Positions 17,220 through 28,037 are shown, numbered from the stretch's first letter. The stretch is 64,000 nt of DNA from Microbacterium indicum DSM 19969 (GCF_000422385.1 NZ_AULR01000001.1:310001-374000), one strand, 5' to 3'. Made by a program: numbers and translations. The notes: a model not told the origin generated them from the sequence alone.

Positions 17220-17882
17220 ATGAGCCAACTAATTGTCATGCCCACGTCCGGGGGCCGGACGTGGCGCGTCGCGGGGGGGGTAGCGTGCGCCGGGGTTCTG
17301 GCGGTCTCCGCGTTCGCGCTCGTCGCCTGCTCCGCTCCTGAGGCGGAGGGCGGCCACGCGACCGCCGGCGATGTGAGCTTCACGGGGCCGTACGCACAGC
17401 GGTTCGCGGACGAGTACGACGCCGACCGCACCTCCGACCTCGCGCGGCAGATCCTCGCGACGGGCGAGATCACCGATGCCGACGTCGCGGAAGTCCGCAC
17501 CCGGTTCGCCGACTGCCTCGAGTCAGAGGGCATCACGTTGGACGCGCTCGACGGCAACACCATGAACTACACCGTGACGGTCGATGACTCGAACGACGCG
17601 GCCGAGGGCCACGTCACCGATTGCGAGTATTCGTCGGGCCTGCAGCCGGTGTACTACCTCGACCTCGAGATGCGGGGGAACCCGGAGCACCGGGATCTGG
17701 CCGAGGTCATGACCGAATGCTTCATCGACAAGGGTGTCGTCCCGTCGGATTACACGGTCGCCGACTACGAACGCGACAACGCCGACTACACGTTCCCCTT
17801 CGCGGGCACCGTCGAAGGCGACGTGGTCTACAGCGAGTGTCTCGATGACCCGCTCGGGCTGATCGCTCAGGCCGGCGAGTGA
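17220..17882 (+). CDS. Lipoprotein with four acid-Cys motifs, first gene of an ABC export-type operon
   Basis: This is a lipoprotein of about 220 residues. The signal peptide ends in the lipobox ALVAC, so the mature protein starts SAPEAEGG after the lipidated Cys. The mature part carries four further cysteines, each preceded by an acidic residue (DCLES, DCEYS, ECFID, ECLDD), which probably form two disulfides outside the cell. I recognise no domain. The stop overlaps the next start by four bases (GTGA), tying it to the adaptor, ATPase and permease. It may be the substrate-recognition or sensing part of that machine. Starts at 17187 and 17238 are also open. Confidence 0.75.
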   Translation: MSQLIVMPTSGGRTWRVAGGVACAGVLAVSAFALVACSAPEAEGGHATAGDVSFTGPYAQRFADEYDADRTSDLARQILATGEITDADVAEVRTRFADCLESEGITLDALDGNTMNYTVTVDDSNDAAEGHVTDCEYSSGLQPVYYLDLEMRGNPEHRDLAEVMTECFIDKGVVPSDYTVADYERDNADYTFPFAGTVEGDVVYSECLDDPLGLIAQAGE

Positions 17883-18973
17883 GCGGCGGTCGACGCGCGG
17901 CGACGGTGATCACGGCGAGCCTCGTCGCCGTCGGGCTCGTGTGCGCGGGAGCGGCGGCGGCGCTGTTGCTGCGCCCCGCGGTTCCGGCGTCACTCGCCGG
18001 CGACGCCGCGGCGACGACCGCGCCGGCCGCGCAGCGCGAGTTCGCGGACGAGCAGGCGGTCGACGTCCGTCTGACGATGGCCGACTCCGCGTCGATCGTC
18101 GCCCCGAGGGACGGCCGCGTCACGGCGCTGCAGTGCGCGCCGGGCGCCGAGGCGCACTCCGGCGACACCATGGTCTCGGTCGACGGGCGTCCGCTGCTGA
18201 GCCTCGCGACCAGCACGCCGCTGTGGCGCGACCTCCGGATCGGCGACACGGGTGCGGACGTCACCGCGCTCCAGGAGACGCTGACTGCCGACGGGTACGC
18301 CACGGCGGCGGACGGCGTCGTCGGGTCGAGCACGGCGGACGCGGTCCGGTCGGCGTTCCGCGCGATCGGCGTCACGGGTCCGTCGGGTCAGCCCGAGGAA
18401 CAGGCCGGAGACGAGGACGAGGCCGCCCAGCAGGCGGTCGTCCTCGCCGTCGCCGACGTGGTGTGGCTGCCGGCGCCGAGCCTCGTGCTGCAGGAGTGCG
18501 CCACGGTGGTCGGCGGCCAGATGGCCGCAGGAGACGTCCTCGCGACCTCGCCGGACGTCGTCACGGGGGTGCGGATCACGGGGCAGGACTCGAGCGCGCT
18601 GCCCGGCGATCGGGTCGTCGCGGTCGGCGACGTCGCCGGTGCGCTGACGGCGGATCAGACGATCGTCGATCCCGAGTTCCTGCGCGACATCGTCACGACC
18701 CCCGAGTTCTCGGAGGCGGCACCGCAGGATCACGAGGTGGTGCTGCCCGGCACGAGCTCGCTCACCGCGCCGGTCGCCGTTCTGGCTGTTCCGGCGAGCG
18801 CCGTCTTCGGTCTCGCGGGTACCGCGGGGTGCATCTCGATCGACGGCTCCCCCGTCCCCGTCGACGTCGCGGGCTCCGAGCTGGGCCAGACCCTGGTCGC
18901 GCCGCGGGAGCCGCTCGACGGCGTCTCCCAGGTCGACGCGAAGCCGGAGGCCGATGCGTCATGCGCATCGTGA
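17879..18973 (+). CDS. Periplasmic adaptor-type protein with peptidoglycan-binding insert
   Basis: This 364-residue protein has an N-terminal membrane anchor (about residues 8-32) and an extracytoplasmic part. SIVAPRDGRVTALQCAPGAEAHSG near residue 60 looks like the lipoyl/barrel-sandwich half-motif of membrane fusion proteins. A PG_binding_1 domain follows, with RIGDTGADVTALQETLTADGY near residue 120 and DGVVGSSTADAVRSAF. An acidic segment (EEQAGDEDEAA) and more beta-rich barrel follow. Adaptors of this build are found with MacB-like ABC transporters in Actinobacteria, where the insert could anchor the pump to the wall. Start GTG overlaps the lipoprotein stop and its 3' end overlaps the ATPase gene by 13 bases. 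Confidence 0.8.
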   Translation: MSGGRRAATVITASLVAVGLVCAGAAAALLLRPAVPASLAGDAAATTAPAAQREFADEQAVDVRLTMADSASIVAPRDGRVTALQCAPGAEAHSGDTMVSVDGRPLLSLATSTPLWRDLRIGDTGADVTALQETLTADGYATAADGVVGSSTADAVRSAFRAIGVTGPSGQPEEQAGDEDEAAQQAVVLAVADVVWLPAPSLVLQECATVVGGQMAAGDVLATSPDVVTGVRITGQDSSALPGDRVVAVGDVAGALTADQTIVDPEFLRDIVTTPEFSEAAPQDHEVVLPGTSSLTAPVAVLAVPASAVFGLAGTAGCISIDGSPVPVDVAGSELGQTLVAPREPLDGVSQVDAKPEADASCAS

Positions 18974-19578
18974 TGGGCGCGGTCGGCCACAGATTCGATT
19001 CCGGCGGCTGGCTGTTCCGCGGTGTCGACCTCGCGTTCGACGCCGGTCGCTCCTACGCGCTCACCGGGCCGTCCGGATCGGGCAAGAGCACGCTGCTGGG
19101 GATCATCGCGGGGTGGATCGCGCCCGTCGAGGGGAGCGTGGATCGCGGGGACGTCGCCCGCTCGGCTCGGGTGTTCCAGAACCCCCACGGCACGCCGCGC
19201 CGCTCCGCGCGCGACCACGTCGCGCTTCCGTTGCTCGCGCGCGGCGCGTCGCCGAGAGAGGCCGACGAGCAGGCGGACGGCTGGCTCGAGCGCTTCGGCC
19301 TCGGCGCTCTCGGCGGCCGGCGATTCCGCGACCTGTCGGGTGGCGAGGCGCAGAGGCTCATGCTCGCGCGGGCAGCGGCCACCTCGCCCGACCTGCTGCT
19401 CGTCGACGAGCCGACGGCGCAGCTCGATCCGTCGGCCGCCGACGGCGTCAACCTCGCGCTGAACAGCCTGAGGCTCGAGCACACGATCGTCGTCGTGGCG
19501 ACGCACGACGATCGCACGCGCGACGCGTGCACGGACCACGTCGATCTCCGTGCGTTCGCACCGGAGGCGGTCGCGTGA
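18961..19578 (+). CDS. ABC transporter ATP-binding protein (MacB/LolD type)
   Basis: This 205-residue ATPase has Walker A GPSGSGKSTLLGIIAG (about residues 36-51), signature DLSGGEAQRLMLARA, Walker B DLLLVDEPTAQLD and a His switch in VVATHDD. The Q-loop region (VFQNPHGTPRRS) is present. It is shorter than most family members because the middle helical region is compact. Start ATG lies within the end of the adaptor gene, and its stop overlaps the permease start by four bases. It would power the adjacent permease. Confidence 0.92.
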   Translation: MRIVMGAVGHRFDSGGWLFRGVDLAFDAGRSYALTGPSGSGKSTLLGIIAGWIAPVEGSVDRGDVARSARVFQNPHGTPRRSARDHVALPLLARGASPREADEQADGWLERFGLGALGGRRFRDLSGGEAQRLMLARAAATSPDLLLVDEPTAQLDPSAADGVNLALNSLRLEHTIVVVATHDDRTRDACTDHVDLRAFAPEAVA

Positions 19579-20636
19579 GACTCGCCGCGATCGCGCGCGA
19601 GGCGTGGCGCAACGTCCGCTCCGGCACGGCCCGGACCGTGACGATCGTGTGCGCGCTCATCCTCATCGTGGGCGGTCTGGTCGCGGCCGATCTCGCGTCG
19701 ATCCGGTCGATCCAGTCCGAAGCGCGGGCGTTCCAGACGTCGGGCGCTTCCGTGCTCATCTTCTCTGCTCCCGGGCAGATCGATGGTGCGATGTGCGCCG
19801 CGCTCGCGGGGACGGGATCGGTCCGCACCTCGGGCGCGCTTCGCGAGAACGAGACGATCGAGATGGCCGCTCTCCCCGACAGCGCGGTTCCGGCGTACGA
19901 GGTGACGGGCGGGGTTGCGACGATCCTGGGCGCCGCGGCGGACTCGAGCGGGCTCGTCATATCCGACCAGCTCGCGTCGATGCTGGGCGCTCGGCCCGGG
20001 GACGACGTCGAGACGGCCGCGGGTCCCGTGCGCGTCGCGAGCGAGTACGCGTACCCCTCGGACGGGAGGAGGTCCGGCTTCGGGTACGCGGCGCTCGCGC
20101 CCGTCCTCCCCCGGGGCGCCTTCGACGAGTGCTGGGCGGAGGCATGGCCGACGTCCGAGAGCACGGCCGCGCTTCTGCACGACACCCTGCTCGCCTCGGG
20201 CGATGCCGGATCGGGGACGTACTCGCAGCTCAACGCCACGCACGGCTCGGCCTTCGACGGGGTCGCGCGGTTCCGAGCCCGGCTGACGGCGCCGGCCCCG
20301 GCGGCAGCGGCCCTGCTCGGCGCGGCACTCGGGTGGATCGTCGTGCGCGCGCGCCGCCTGTCGCACGCCTCGGCGCTGCACGCAGGGGTTCGGCACCGAG
20401 ACCTCGTGTCGATCTGGGCGATCGAGATCGGGATCGCCGTGCCCGCGGTCATCGTGGCGGCGTCGCTCATCACGGCGGGGTTCGTCGTGCGCGCGCCGGC
20501 GGAGGACGCCGGGTCCCTGATCGCGGCGGCCGCGGCGATCGCGGGCGGGGCCGTTTCCGGCGTCATCGCGGGAGGGCTCGCGGCGTACGCGTCGATCCGC
20601 GAGCGGCACCTGTTCCGCTACTTCGCCGACCGATGA
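19575..20636 (+). CDS. ABC transporter permease, FtsX/MacB-like topology
   Basis: This 353-residue protein has one N-terminal membrane segment (about residues 19-40), a large extracytoplasmic domain (about 45-235) and three C-terminal segments (about 238-260, 278-305 and 315-340). This is the topology of MacB/FtsX-type mechanotransmission permeases, which do not pass substrate through the membrane but move the extracellular domain. The external domain has two cysteines (GAMCAALAG, FDECWAEAW). It is the last gene of the operon. The sequence around residue 90-160 is too divergent to name the family. Confidence 0.8.
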   Translation: MRLAAIAREAWRNVRSGTARTVTIVCALILIVGGLVAADLASIRSIQSEARAFQTSGASVLIFSAPGQIDGAMCAALAGTGSVRTSGALRENETIEMAALPDSAVPAYEVTGGVATILGAAADSSGLVISDQLASMLGARPGDDVETAAGPVRVASEYAYPSDGRRSGFGYAALAPVLPRGAFDECWAEAWPTSESTAALLHDTLLASGDAGSGTYSQLNATHGSAFDGVARFRARLTAPAPAAAALLGAALGWIVVRARRLSHASALHAGVRHRDLVSIWAIEIGIAVPAVIVAASLITAGFVVRAPAEDAGSLIAAAAAIAGGAVSGVIAGGLAAYASIRERHLFRYFADR

Positions 20637-20721
20637 CCGGTCCGGGTTCGGAGCCCGCGGTCCCGATCGGCCCGGGCGACGCGGGGATCACCGGCTGACC
20701 CCCGCGCCCCACCGACCGGCG

Positions 20722-22536
20722 TCAGACGAGCGACTCCCGCCACGCCCTGTGCAGCTTCGCGAACGTCCCCGTCCCCGCGATGAGGGTCTCGGGCGCGTCG
20801 TCCTCGATCACGCGCCCGTGCTCCATGACGAGAACGCGGTCGGCGATCTCGACCGTCGAGAGGCGGTGGGCGATGATGATCGCGGTGCGGTCGGCCAGCA
20901 GGGTCTGCAGGGCGCGCTGGATCATCTGCTCCGACGGGATGTCGAGCGACGCCGTCGCCTCGTCGAGGATCAGCACCGCGGGATCCGCGAGGAACGCGCG
21001 CGCGAACGACACGAGCTGGCGCTGACCCGCCGAGACGCGGCCGCCGCGCTTGTTGACGTCGGTGTCGTACCCGTCCGGCAGCGACATGATGAACTCGTGC
21101 GCGCCGACGGCCTTCGCGGCGCCCTCGATCTCGTCGAACGACGCGCCGGGGCGCCCGAGGGCGATGTTGTCGGCGACCGTCCCGCTGAAGAGGTATGCCT
21201 CCTGCGTGACCATGACGATCGCGCGGCGCAGGTCCTGCTGGCTGAGGTCGCGCAGGTCGATCTCGTCGAGCGTGACGGATCCCTCGCTCGGGTCGTAGAA
21301 CCGCGAGACGAGCTTCGCGAGCGTCGACTTGCCCGCGCCCGTCGTGCCGACGACCGCGACGGTCTGACCCTCGGGGATGTCGAGCGAGAACTCAGGCAGG
21401 ATCGTGCGCCCGGCGCCGTACCCGAAGGTCACGTCGTCGAAGCGCAGGTGCCCGTGCGCCTCGGGGAGGGCCGTCGGGGACTCGGGGTCGGGGACCGAGG
21501 GCTCCTCCTCGAGCACGCCCGACACCTTCTCGAGCGCGGCCGACGCGGCCTGGAACGAGTTGATGAAGGTCGCGACCTCCTGCAGGGGCGTGAAGAAGTT
21601 GCGCACGTAGAGCACGGCCGACAGCAGCGCGCCGACGGTGAACTCGCCCCACGTGATCCGCACGCCGCCCCACAACACGACGATGCCCGTCGCGAACGCC
21701 GAGATCGCCATGAGGCCGGGCTCGAAGGTTCCGAAGAGGCGGATGACGCGCATGTTCGCCTCGCGGTACTTCTCGGACAGGCCCGCGAAGATCCGCTCGT
21801 TCCCGGGCTCGGCGCGGAACGCCTTGCCCGCGCGGATCCCCGTCATCGTCTCGACGAACTTGACGATGACCTGCGCGCTCCACACGCGCGTCTCGCGGTA
21901 GCGCACCTGCGACCGGCGGTAGAACCAGCGCATGAGGAGGCCGAGCGGCACGACGGCGACGACGATCACGAGACCCGACTGCCAGTCGACGAGCACGAGC
22001 GCGATGAAGGTGAAGACGCCGTAGAGCACGCCGTTGACGAGCTGCGTGAGGCCGCCGTTGAGCAGCTCGCGGATCGTCTCGAGGTCGCTCGTCTGGCGCG
22101 AGATGATGCGGCCGGAGGTGTAGGTCTCGTGGAACTCGAGGCTCAGCCGCTGCGTGTGGTGGAACACCCGCGTGCGCAGGTCGAGCAGCACGGCCTGCGT
22201 CAGGTGCGCCGCGAGGGTGTCGTACCAGGCGAGGAGCGCGGCGCCCAGGATCGCCGTCGCCGCGTAGGCCGTGACGACGCCCCAGGTGGGCCCCCAGTCG
22301 CCCTCCCCCGTCACGGCGGGGAGCGCCGTGTTGAGCCCGATGCCGAGGAGCGCCGGGCCGAGGACGCGGACGCCCGTCTGGACGACCACGACGATCGACA
22401 CGAGGAGGACGCGCCACTTCATGGGCGCGAGGAGCGACAGGAGGAGGCGCTGCGAGCGCTCACGGATGACGCGGCTCTCGTCCTTCGTGTAGTCGGTGCG
22501 GTCCTCGCCCGCTGTTCCCTGGACGGTCCCGCTCAT
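20722..22536 (-). CDS. Heterodimeric ABC exporter, subunit with canonical Walker B
   Basis: This 604-residue protein is a full half-transporter: six transmembrane helices (about residues 35-330) and a nucleotide-binding domain (about 365-600). Walker A is [12 protein letters not shown], Walker [13 protein letters not shown] with the catalytic Glu, and the His switch is in [10 protein letters not shown]. The signature is VSAGQRQL, a departure from LSGGQ. Its ATG overlaps the stop of the other subunit gene (ATGA). Together they form an asymmetric multidrug- or lipid-type exporter. I start it at ATG 22536 ([16 protein letters not shown]). No substrate is implied by the context. Confidence 0.93.
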   Translation of the reverse strand: MSGTVQGTAGEDRTDYTKDESRVIRERSQRLLLSLLAPMKWRVLLVSIVVVVQTGVRVLGPALLGIGLNTALPAVTGEGDWGPTWGVVTAYAATAILGAALLAWYDTLAAHLTQAVLLDLRTRVFHHTQRLSLEFHETYTSGRIISRQTSDLETIRELLNGGLTQLVNGVLYGVFTFIALVLVDWQSGLVIVVAVVPLGLLMRWFYRRSQVRYRETRVWSAQVIVKFVETMTGIRAGKAFRAEPGNERIFAGLSEKYREANMRVIRLFGTFEPGLMAISAFATGIVVLWGGVRITWGEFTVGALLSAVLYVRNFFTPLQEVATFINSFQAASAALEKVSGVLEEEPSVPDPESPTALPEAHGHLRFDDVTFGYGAGRTILPEFSLDIPEGQTVAVVGTTGAGKSTLAKLVSRFYDPSEGSVTLDEIDLRDLSQQDLRRAIVMVTQEAYLFSGTVADNIALGRPGASFDEIEGAAKAVGAHEFIMSLPDGYDTDVNKRGGRVSAGQRQLVSFARAFLADPAVLILDEATASLDIPSEQMIQRALQTLLADRTAIIIAHRLSTVEIADRVLVMEHGRVIEDDAPETLIAGTGTFAKLHRAWRESLV

Positions 22537-24389
22537 CGGCCGGCCTCCTCGGTCTCGTCGAGCGAGCGCTGCGGATCCGACCGCATCGCGCTCTCCTGTC
22601 GTTCGTCGTCCTCGAGGCTCGAGATCACGGCGCGGTAGGCCGGCGTCGAGGCGAGCAGCTCGCTGTGCGTCCCGACGGCCGTCACGCGGCCGCGCTCGAG
22701 CAGGGCGACGCGGTCGGCGAGCGCGACCGTCGACGGCCTGTGCGCGACGACGAGCGCCGTCGTGCCCCCCAGGGTGCTCTTGAGACGCGTCTGCACGCGC
22801 TCCTCGGTGTTGACGTCGAGCGCCGAGAGCGGATCGTCCATGACGATGACCCGCGGGCGGGCGGCGACCGCGCGGGCGAGCGCGAGGCGCTGGCGTTGGC
22901 CGCCCGAGAGGCTCATGCCCTCCTCGCCGATCATCGTCTCCGTGCCCTGCGGCAGCTCGGCGACGAACTCGGCCTGCGCCACCTCGAGGGCCTCGTCGAG
23001 CACGCGATCCGCCTCGGGCGAGGCGATGTCGAGGTCGTCGCGGCCCAGCAGCACGTTCTCGCGCACCGACGCCGAGAAGAGCGTCGCATCCTCGAACGCC
23101 GTCGCGATGTGGGTGCGCAGCTCGACGAGCCGCATGTCGCGCACGTCGACGCCGTCGAGCGTCACGCGGCCCGCCGTCACGTCGTAGAGCCGGGTGGGCA
23201 GGGTCGTGAGCGTCGTCTTGCCCGACCCCGTGAGCCCGACGAGCGCCATGGTCTCGCCCGGGACGAGCGCGAGGTCGATGCCGTCGAGCAGGTCGGTCTC
23301 GTGGTCGCGCGCGTCCTGGTAGCGGAAGTGGGCGCCCTCGAAGGCGAGCGCTCCGCGCGGATCCGCGAGTGTCACGGGGTTCTCGGGGTCGGTGATCGTG
23401 TCGACGGCGTCGAACACCTCGAACACGCGGTCCGTCGACGTGCGGGCGTCGAGCAGGAACGCGAACAGGAACCCGATCGACTCGATGGGCCAGCGCAGGA
23501 TCGTGGCCATCGCGAAGTATCCGAACAGCTGCGACACCGAGATCTGGCCCGTCGAGGCGAGCCAGATCCCCACCGCGAGACACACCGCGAAGGCGAGCTC
23601 GGGCATGAGGACGAGCACGAAGTCGACGATCGCGATCTGGCGCGCCTTGCCCATCTCGGTCGCGCGCAGGCCCTCGGCCTGGCGCGTGAAGCTGCGGAGC
23701 GCGTGCGGGCCGCGGCCGAACGCCTTGAGCACGCGGATCCCGTGCACGCTCTCCTCGACGCTCGTCGCGAGGTCACCCTGCTGGTCCTGGCTGCGGCGCG
23801 TCAGCACGCCGTAGGTGCGCTCGAAGCGGAACGCCTGCCAGAGGATCGGCAGGCTCGCCACGAGGAAGACGCTGCCGAGCATCCAGTGCCACTGGAACAG
23901 GAGCACGGTCCCGATCACCGAGGTCAGGACGTTGACGACGAGCATGATGAGGCCGAAGGCCATCCAGCGGCGCAGCAGGCCGATGTCCTGCATCATGCGG
24001 CTGAGCAGCTGCCCGCCCTGCCAGCGGTCGTGGAACTCGATCGGGAGCTTCTGCAGCCGGTTGTAGAACGCCGTGCGCACGTTGTACTCGATCGCGGTCG
24101 ACGGCGCGAGCACGAACCAGCGGCGCAGGTAGACCATGAGCGCCTCGAGCAGGCCGAGGCCCAGGACCGCGAGGGCGCCCCAGACGACGGGCATCGTCTG
24201 CCCCGTCGACAGCGGGCCTCCGACGATCCGTTCGAGGGCCGTCGGGATCAGGAGCGCGACGATCGACGCCCCGAGGGCCGACAGGCCGCCCGCGACGAGG
24301 CGTGCGCGGTTGCCCTTCGCGAAGGGCGCGATGCGCAGGAGAGCCCGGACCGTCGAGAGACGTTCGGGCTCGGAAGAGACAGCAGACAT
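22533..24389 (-). CDS. Heterodimeric ABC exporter, subunit with degenerate Walker B
   Basis: This 618-residue half-transporter has six transmembrane helices (about 20-320) and a nucleotide-binding domain with Walker [13 protein letters not shown] and a canonical [14 protein letters not shown] signature. Its Walker B reads [12 protein letters not shown], with Asp in place of the catalytic Glu. In heterodimeric exporters such as TM287/288 this marks the subunit that supplies the degenerate ATP site; the partner's VSAGQ signature completes that site. It is the first gene of the pair. The C-terminus is charged ([19 protein letters not shown]). Confidence 0.93.
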   Translation of the reverse strand: MSAVSSEPERLSTVRALLRIAPFAKGNRARLVAGGLSALGASIVALLIPTALERIVGGPLSTGQTMPVVWGALAVLGLGLLEALMVYLRRWFVLAPSTAIEYNVRTAFYNRLQKLPIEFHDRWQGGQLLSRMMQDIGLLRRWMAFGLIMLVVNVLTSVIGTVLLFQWHWMLGSVFLVASLPILWQAFRFERTYGVLTRRSQDQQGDLATSVEESVHGIRVLKAFGRGPHALRSFTRQAEGLRATEMGKARQIAIVDFVLVLMPELAFAVCLAVGIWLASTGQISVSQLFGYFAMATILRWPIESIGFLFAFLLDARTSTDRVFEVFDAVDTITDPENPVTLADPRGALAFEGAHFRYQDARDHETDLLDGIDLALVPGETMALVGLTGSGKTTLTTLPTRLYDVTAGRVTLDGVDVRDMRLVELRTHIATAFEDATLFSASVRENVLLGRDDLDIASPEADRVLDEALEVAQAEFVAELPQGTETMIGEEGMSLSGGQRQRLALARAVAARPRVIVMDDPLSALDVNTEERVQTRLKSTLGGTTALVVAHRPSTVALADRVALLERGRVTAVGTHSELLASTPAYRAVISSLEDDERQESAMRSDPQRSLDETEEAGR

Positions 24390-24433
24390 GACACCTCAGC
24401 GATGAGACATGGGGAGTTTCCGCGGAGACGCGA

Positions 24434-24466
24434 CAGCCCCCCAGCCTATGCCAGGCTGAGGGGCTG
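24434..24466 (-). terminator. Terminator after purH
   Basis: A 14-bp inverted repeat with one mismatch (CAGCCCCCCAGCCT / AGGCTGAGGGGCTG, loop ATGCC) lies 11 bases beyond the purH stop on the minus strand, and 45 bases before the ABC exporter start. Confidence 0.75.
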
Positions 24467-24477
24467 CGGGGGCGCGA

Positions 24478-26085
24478 TCAGTGGAAGAAGTGGCGCTCGC
24501 CCGTGAAGTACATCGCGATGCCGTACTTCTTCGCGAGCTCGATCGTCTCGTCGTCGCGCACCGATCCGCCCGGCTGGATGATGACCGAGACGCCGGCCTC
24601 GATGAGGGCCTGCGGACCGTCGGAGAACGGGAAGAAGGCGTCGGACGCCGCGATGGATCCCGCGACGCGGTCGCCAGCGCGCTCGACCGCGAGCTTGCAG
24701 CTGTCGACGCGGTTGACCTGGCCCATTCCGATGCCGACCGTCGCCGAGTCCTTCGCGAGGACGATCGCGTTCGACTTGACGGCGCGGCACGCCTTCCACG
24801 CGAACACGAGGTCGGCGAGCGGCACATCGGGCTCCTCGCCCGCGACGAGCTTCCAGTCCTTCGCGACCGTCTCGAAGTCGTCCTGCGGGAAGCGGTCGGC
24901 GTCCTGCAGCAGCAGGCCGCCCGACACGAGGCGCACGTCCATGCGCTCCTGCTGCCAGTTCGCCGGCAGCTTCAGAACGCGCAGGTTCTTCTTCGCCTTG
25001 AACACCTCGAGCGCCTCGGGCTCGAAGTCGGGCGCCACGATGACCTCGGTGAAGATGTCGCGCAGGTTCTCGGCCATCTTGAGCGTCACGGTGCGGTTCG
25101 CGGCGATGACGCCGCCGAAGGCGCTGAGCGGATCGCACGCGTGGGCGCGCAGGTGGGCGCTCGCGATCGGGTCGAGGGCCTTGGGGTCGGCGACCGCGAG
25201 ACCGCACGGGTTCGCGTGCTTCATGATCGCGACGGCGGGGAGGACCATGTCGTAGGCCGCGCGGAGGGCCGCGTCGGCGTCGACGAAGTTGTTGTACGAC
25301 ATCGCCTTGCCCTGCAGCTGCTCGGCCTGGGCGATGCCCGCGGCGCCGACGCGGTTGTAGAGCGCGGCGCGCTGGTGCGAGTTCTCGCCGTAACGCAGGT
25401 CGGCGAGCTTCTCGGCCTGGATCGTGAGGTGGGCCGGGAGATCGGACTCGCCCTCGATCGTCTCGCCCGCGAACCACTCGGCGACGGCCGTGTCGTACGA
25501 GGCGGTGTGGGCGAAGGCGCGGGCGGCGAGCTCGCGGCGCTCCGCGAGGGTCGTGCCGCCCGCGGCGAGCGCCGCGACGATCGACGGGTACGCGGCGGGG
25601 TTGACGACGATCGCGACGTTGGCGTGGTTCTTCGCCGACGCGCGCACCATGGCGGGGCCGCCGATGTCGATCTGCTCGACCACGTCGTCGCCCTCCGCTC
25701 CCGACGCGACGGTCTCGACGAAGGGGTAGAGGTTCACGACGACGAGCTCGAAGGGCGAGATGCCGCTCTCGGCGAGCTGCTTCTCGTGCGACTCGAGGCG
25801 CAGGTCGGCGAGCAGGCCGCCGTGCACGTTCGGGTGCAGGGTCTTGACGCGCCCGTCGAGCATCTCGGCGACGCCCGTGACCTCGGCGACGTCGGTCACG
25901 GCGTAGCCCGCGTCGCGGATCGTCGCGGCCGTCGACCCGGTCGACACGATCTCGACGCCCGCGCCCGCGAGGGCCGCGGCCAGCTCGGTGAGCCCGGTCT
26001 TGTCGCTGACCGAGACGAGCGCCCGGCGGATCGGGACGAGGTCGCGGTTGCGGTACAGCGAGGGGTCGTGGCTCGGACCGGCCAT
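24478..26085 (-). CDS. purH: Bifunctional AICAR transformylase/IMP cyclohydrolase
   Basis: This 535-residue enzyme performs the last two steps of purine synthesis: formylation of AICAR with 10-formyltetrahydrofolate and ring closure to IMP. The N-terminal MGS-like IMP cyclohydrolase domain (about 15-160) contains [13 protein letters not shown] and [13 protein letters not shown]. The transformylase domain fills the rest, with [11 protein letters not shown] and [13 protein letters not shown]. The length is usual. It follows purN by ten bases on the same strand, as in many actinobacteria. Confidence 0.98.
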   Translation of the reverse strand: MAGPSHDPSLYRNRDLVPIRRALVSVSDKTGLTELAAALAGAGVEIVSTGSTAATIRDAGYAVTDVAEVTGVAEMLDGRVKTLHPNVHGGLLADLRLESHEKQLAESGISPFELVVVNLYPFVETVASGAEGDDVVEQIDIGGPAMVRASAKNHANVAIVVNPAAYPSIVAALAAGGTTLAERRELAARAFAHTASYDTAVAEWFAGETIEGESDLPAHLTIQAEKLADLRYGENSHQRAALYNRVGAAGIAQAEQLQGKAMSYNNFVDADAALRAAYDMVLPAVAIMKHANPCGLAVADPKALDPIASAHLRAHACDPLSAFGGVIAANRTVTLKMAENLRDIFTEVIVAPDFEPEALEVFKAKKNLRVLKLPANWQQERMDVRLVSGGLLLQDADRFPQDDFETVAKDWKLVAGEEPDVPLADLVFAWKACRAVKSNAIVLAKDSATVGIGMGQVNRVDSCKLAVERAGDRVAGSIAASDAFFPFSDGPQALIEAGVSVIIQPGGSVRDDETIELAKKYGIAMYFTGERHFFH

Positions 26086-26095
26086 GGGGTCTCCT

Positions 26096-26695
26096 TCAGT
26101 GTGCGGGGTGTGCGGAGGTCGAGAGGTCGAGGTCGCCCGCGGCGATGCGCCGCACGACGTCGATGAGCAAGCGGCGCTCGACGGGCTTGATGCGCGCGTG
26201 CAGCGACTCCTCGGTGTCGCCGGGCTCGATGGCGACGCGCTCCTGCGCGAGGATCGGGCCCGTGTCGACGCCGTCGTCGACCTGGATCACGCTCGCGCCC
26301 GTCTGGGACGCGCCGGACGCGAGCGCGTCGCGCACGCCGTGCGCCCCCGGGAACTCGGGCAGGTAGGCGGGGTGCGTGTTGACGATCGCGGGCGCGAACT
26401 CGCGCACGACGGCCGGAGGCAGAAGGCGCATGAGCCCGCTGAGCACCACGAGGTTGGGGCTCCAGGCGCGCAGCTGCGTCGCGAGCTCCTCGCCCCACGC
26501 CTCGCGGCTCTCGAACGCCCGGAACGGGACGGAGAAGGCGGGGATCCCGAAGTCGGCCGCGTGGGCGAGGCCCTCGGCGTCGCGGTCGGCGCCGACCGCG
26601 ATCACGCGGGCCGGGAAGCCGGGTGCGGCCGCCGCCTCGAGGAGGGCCCGCAGATTGGAACCGGTGCCCGAGATGAGGACGGCGACGTTCAGCAC
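26096..26695 (-). CDS. purN: Phosphoribosylglycinamide formyltransferase
   Basis: This 199-residue enzyme transfers a formyl group from 10-formyltetrahydrofolate to GAR in purine synthesis. Motifs are [16 protein letters not shown] at the N-terminus, [10 protein letters not shown] near residue 87, the catalytic region [15 protein letters not shown] (Asn and His) and [15 protein letters not shown] with the catalytic Asp. Start is GTG at 26695 with a -10-like TAGACT six bases upstream, so it is probably transcribed leaderless. purH follows at once. Confidence 0.97.
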   Translation of the reverse strand: MLNVAVLISGTGSNLRALLEAAAAPGFPARVIAVGADRDAEGLAHAADFGIPAFSVPFRAFESREAWGEELATQLRAWSPNLVVLSGLMRLLPPAVVREFAPAIVNTHPAYLPEFPGAHGVRDALASGASQTGASVIQVDDGVDTGPILAQERVAIEPGDTEESLHARIKPVERRLLIDVVRRIAAGDLDLSTSAHPAH

Positions 26696-26699
26696 CCGG

Positions 26700-27962
26700 T
26701 CAGTCTACGCGGGAGGGGGCGTCGGCCTCGTCCGCGGCCGCGCGATCGACGCGGCGCATGGGCGCGAGCAGCAGGATCGCCGCGCCGACGAGCGCCTCGA
26801 GGCCGAGCGTCAGCGCCACGGCGCCGGGCTGCGGGCCGATCTCGGCCAGGCGGCCGGGGCCGATGGATCCGCTCGCGAACTGCGCGAGCAGGGCGCCGAC
26901 CGCGCCCGTCGCGACCGCGATGCCGAGGGCGATGACGACGCGGGGCGCGTAGCGTTCGCGCCCCTCGCCGTCGTGGGCCCAGTCATCGTCGTACGCGCGG
27001 CGCACGATGAACCCCGCAAGCGCGCCGAAGGCGACGGGAACGAGGGCGACGAGGAGGAACCACCCGGATCCCCCCTCGGGGAGCAGCCCGAACATCGGGA
27101 CGCCGGGCACGACGCCGAGCGAGGATCCCGACGGCGACACCGCCGTGCCCGATCCGACGGCGAAGCCGGGGCCCGCGATCCACGACATCGCCCAGATGAT
27201 CGCGGTCGGGAGGTAGCCGACGTGCACGAGCGTGAGCGCCGTCGCGCCGGCGGGGTCGACGCCCGCGCGCTCGAAGAGCGTGACGACCTCGCCGCCGCGC
27301 ACCGCGACGGAGATCGCGAACAGCAGCGCCGCGACGCCGACGACGCCCGTGACGACGACCGCCGTGCCGCGGGCGACGAGGGTCGGCACCTCGCGCCAGG
27401 CCGTGTCGAGGCGGTCGAGCTGGTCGTGGACGAGGTCGATCGCTCCCCCGTCGCCGTCGTTCCACGCGGCGCGGATCGCCCCGCCGATCATGCCGACGGC
27501 GTAGATCGCGGCGGGGAAGACGATCGCCTGCCACAGCGCGACGTGCGCGACGGGGTTCTCGCTCGTGAGGCCCACGAGCGCCGCGGCGCCCGCCGTCACG
27601 ACGGTGCCCGTCGCGACGCCGACGATCGTCGCGCCCGCCTCGACGGCCCGGCGTCCCGACCGGGCGGCGAAGAAGAAGGTGAAGGCCGCGAAGAGGAGCG
27701 GCGCGAGGCTCAGCGCGAACGAGGCCCCGTCGGACGCGACGCCCGTGAGCGCCTGCGCGTCATCGTCGAGCCGCACTGCGAGGGGCACGAGATGCCCCGC
27801 CTGCCAGACGCGGGCCGTCGCGGGCCACAGGGCGCCCCACGCGGCGTCGCCGAACTCGACGATCCAGAGCAGGGTGAGCGGCGCGAGGATCACGACGAGC
27901 GACACGGCCGCCGACACCAGCGCGTCGACGGCGGCGAGGATGGCGACGAGGACCCGATGCAT
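26700..27962 (-). CDS. DUF6350 multi-pass membrane protein
   Basis: This 420-residue integral membrane protein has about nine to ten hydrophobic segments, starting with [21 protein letters not shown]. The sequence and its place directly before purN match the actinobacterial DUF6350 family, which some annotations link to cell division (PerM). No catalytic motif is visible. The C-terminal 25 residues are charged and cytoplasmic. In related genomes this gene usually follows sucD; here a 12-kb block stands between them. Confidence 0.85.
   Translation of the reverse strand: MHRVLVAILAAVDALVSAAVSLVVILAPLTLLWIVEFGDAAWGALWPATARVWQAGHLVPLAVRLDDDAQALTGVASDGASFALSLAPLLFAAFTFFFAARSGRRAVEAGATIVGVATGTVVTAGAAALVGLTSENPVAHVALWQAIVFPAAIYAVGMIGGAIRAAWNDGDGGAIDLVHDQLDRLDTAWREVPTLVARGTAVVVTGVVGVAALLFAISVAVRGGEVVTLFERAGVDPAGATALTLVHVGYLPTAIIWAMSWIAGPGFAVGSGTAVSPSGSSLGVVPGVPMFGLLPEGGSGWFLLVALVPVAFGALAGFIVRRAYDDDWAHDGEGRERYAPRVVIALGIAVATGAVGALLAQFASGSIGPGRLAEIGPQPGAVALTLGLEALVGAAILLLAPMRRVDRAAADEADAPSRVD
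26702..26707 (-). promoter_or_regulatory. Putative -10 element of purN (leaderless)
   Basis: On the minus strand TAGACT ends six bases before the purN GTG. The element overlaps the last codons of the DUF6350 gene. Confidence 0.5.
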
Positions 27963-28037
27963 AGCGCCTCGACCCTAACCCGGGGCGGCGGGGTTTCCCG
28001 GGAGCGCCCGCCGCGTCCTCGCGCCCATTCAGCTCGC

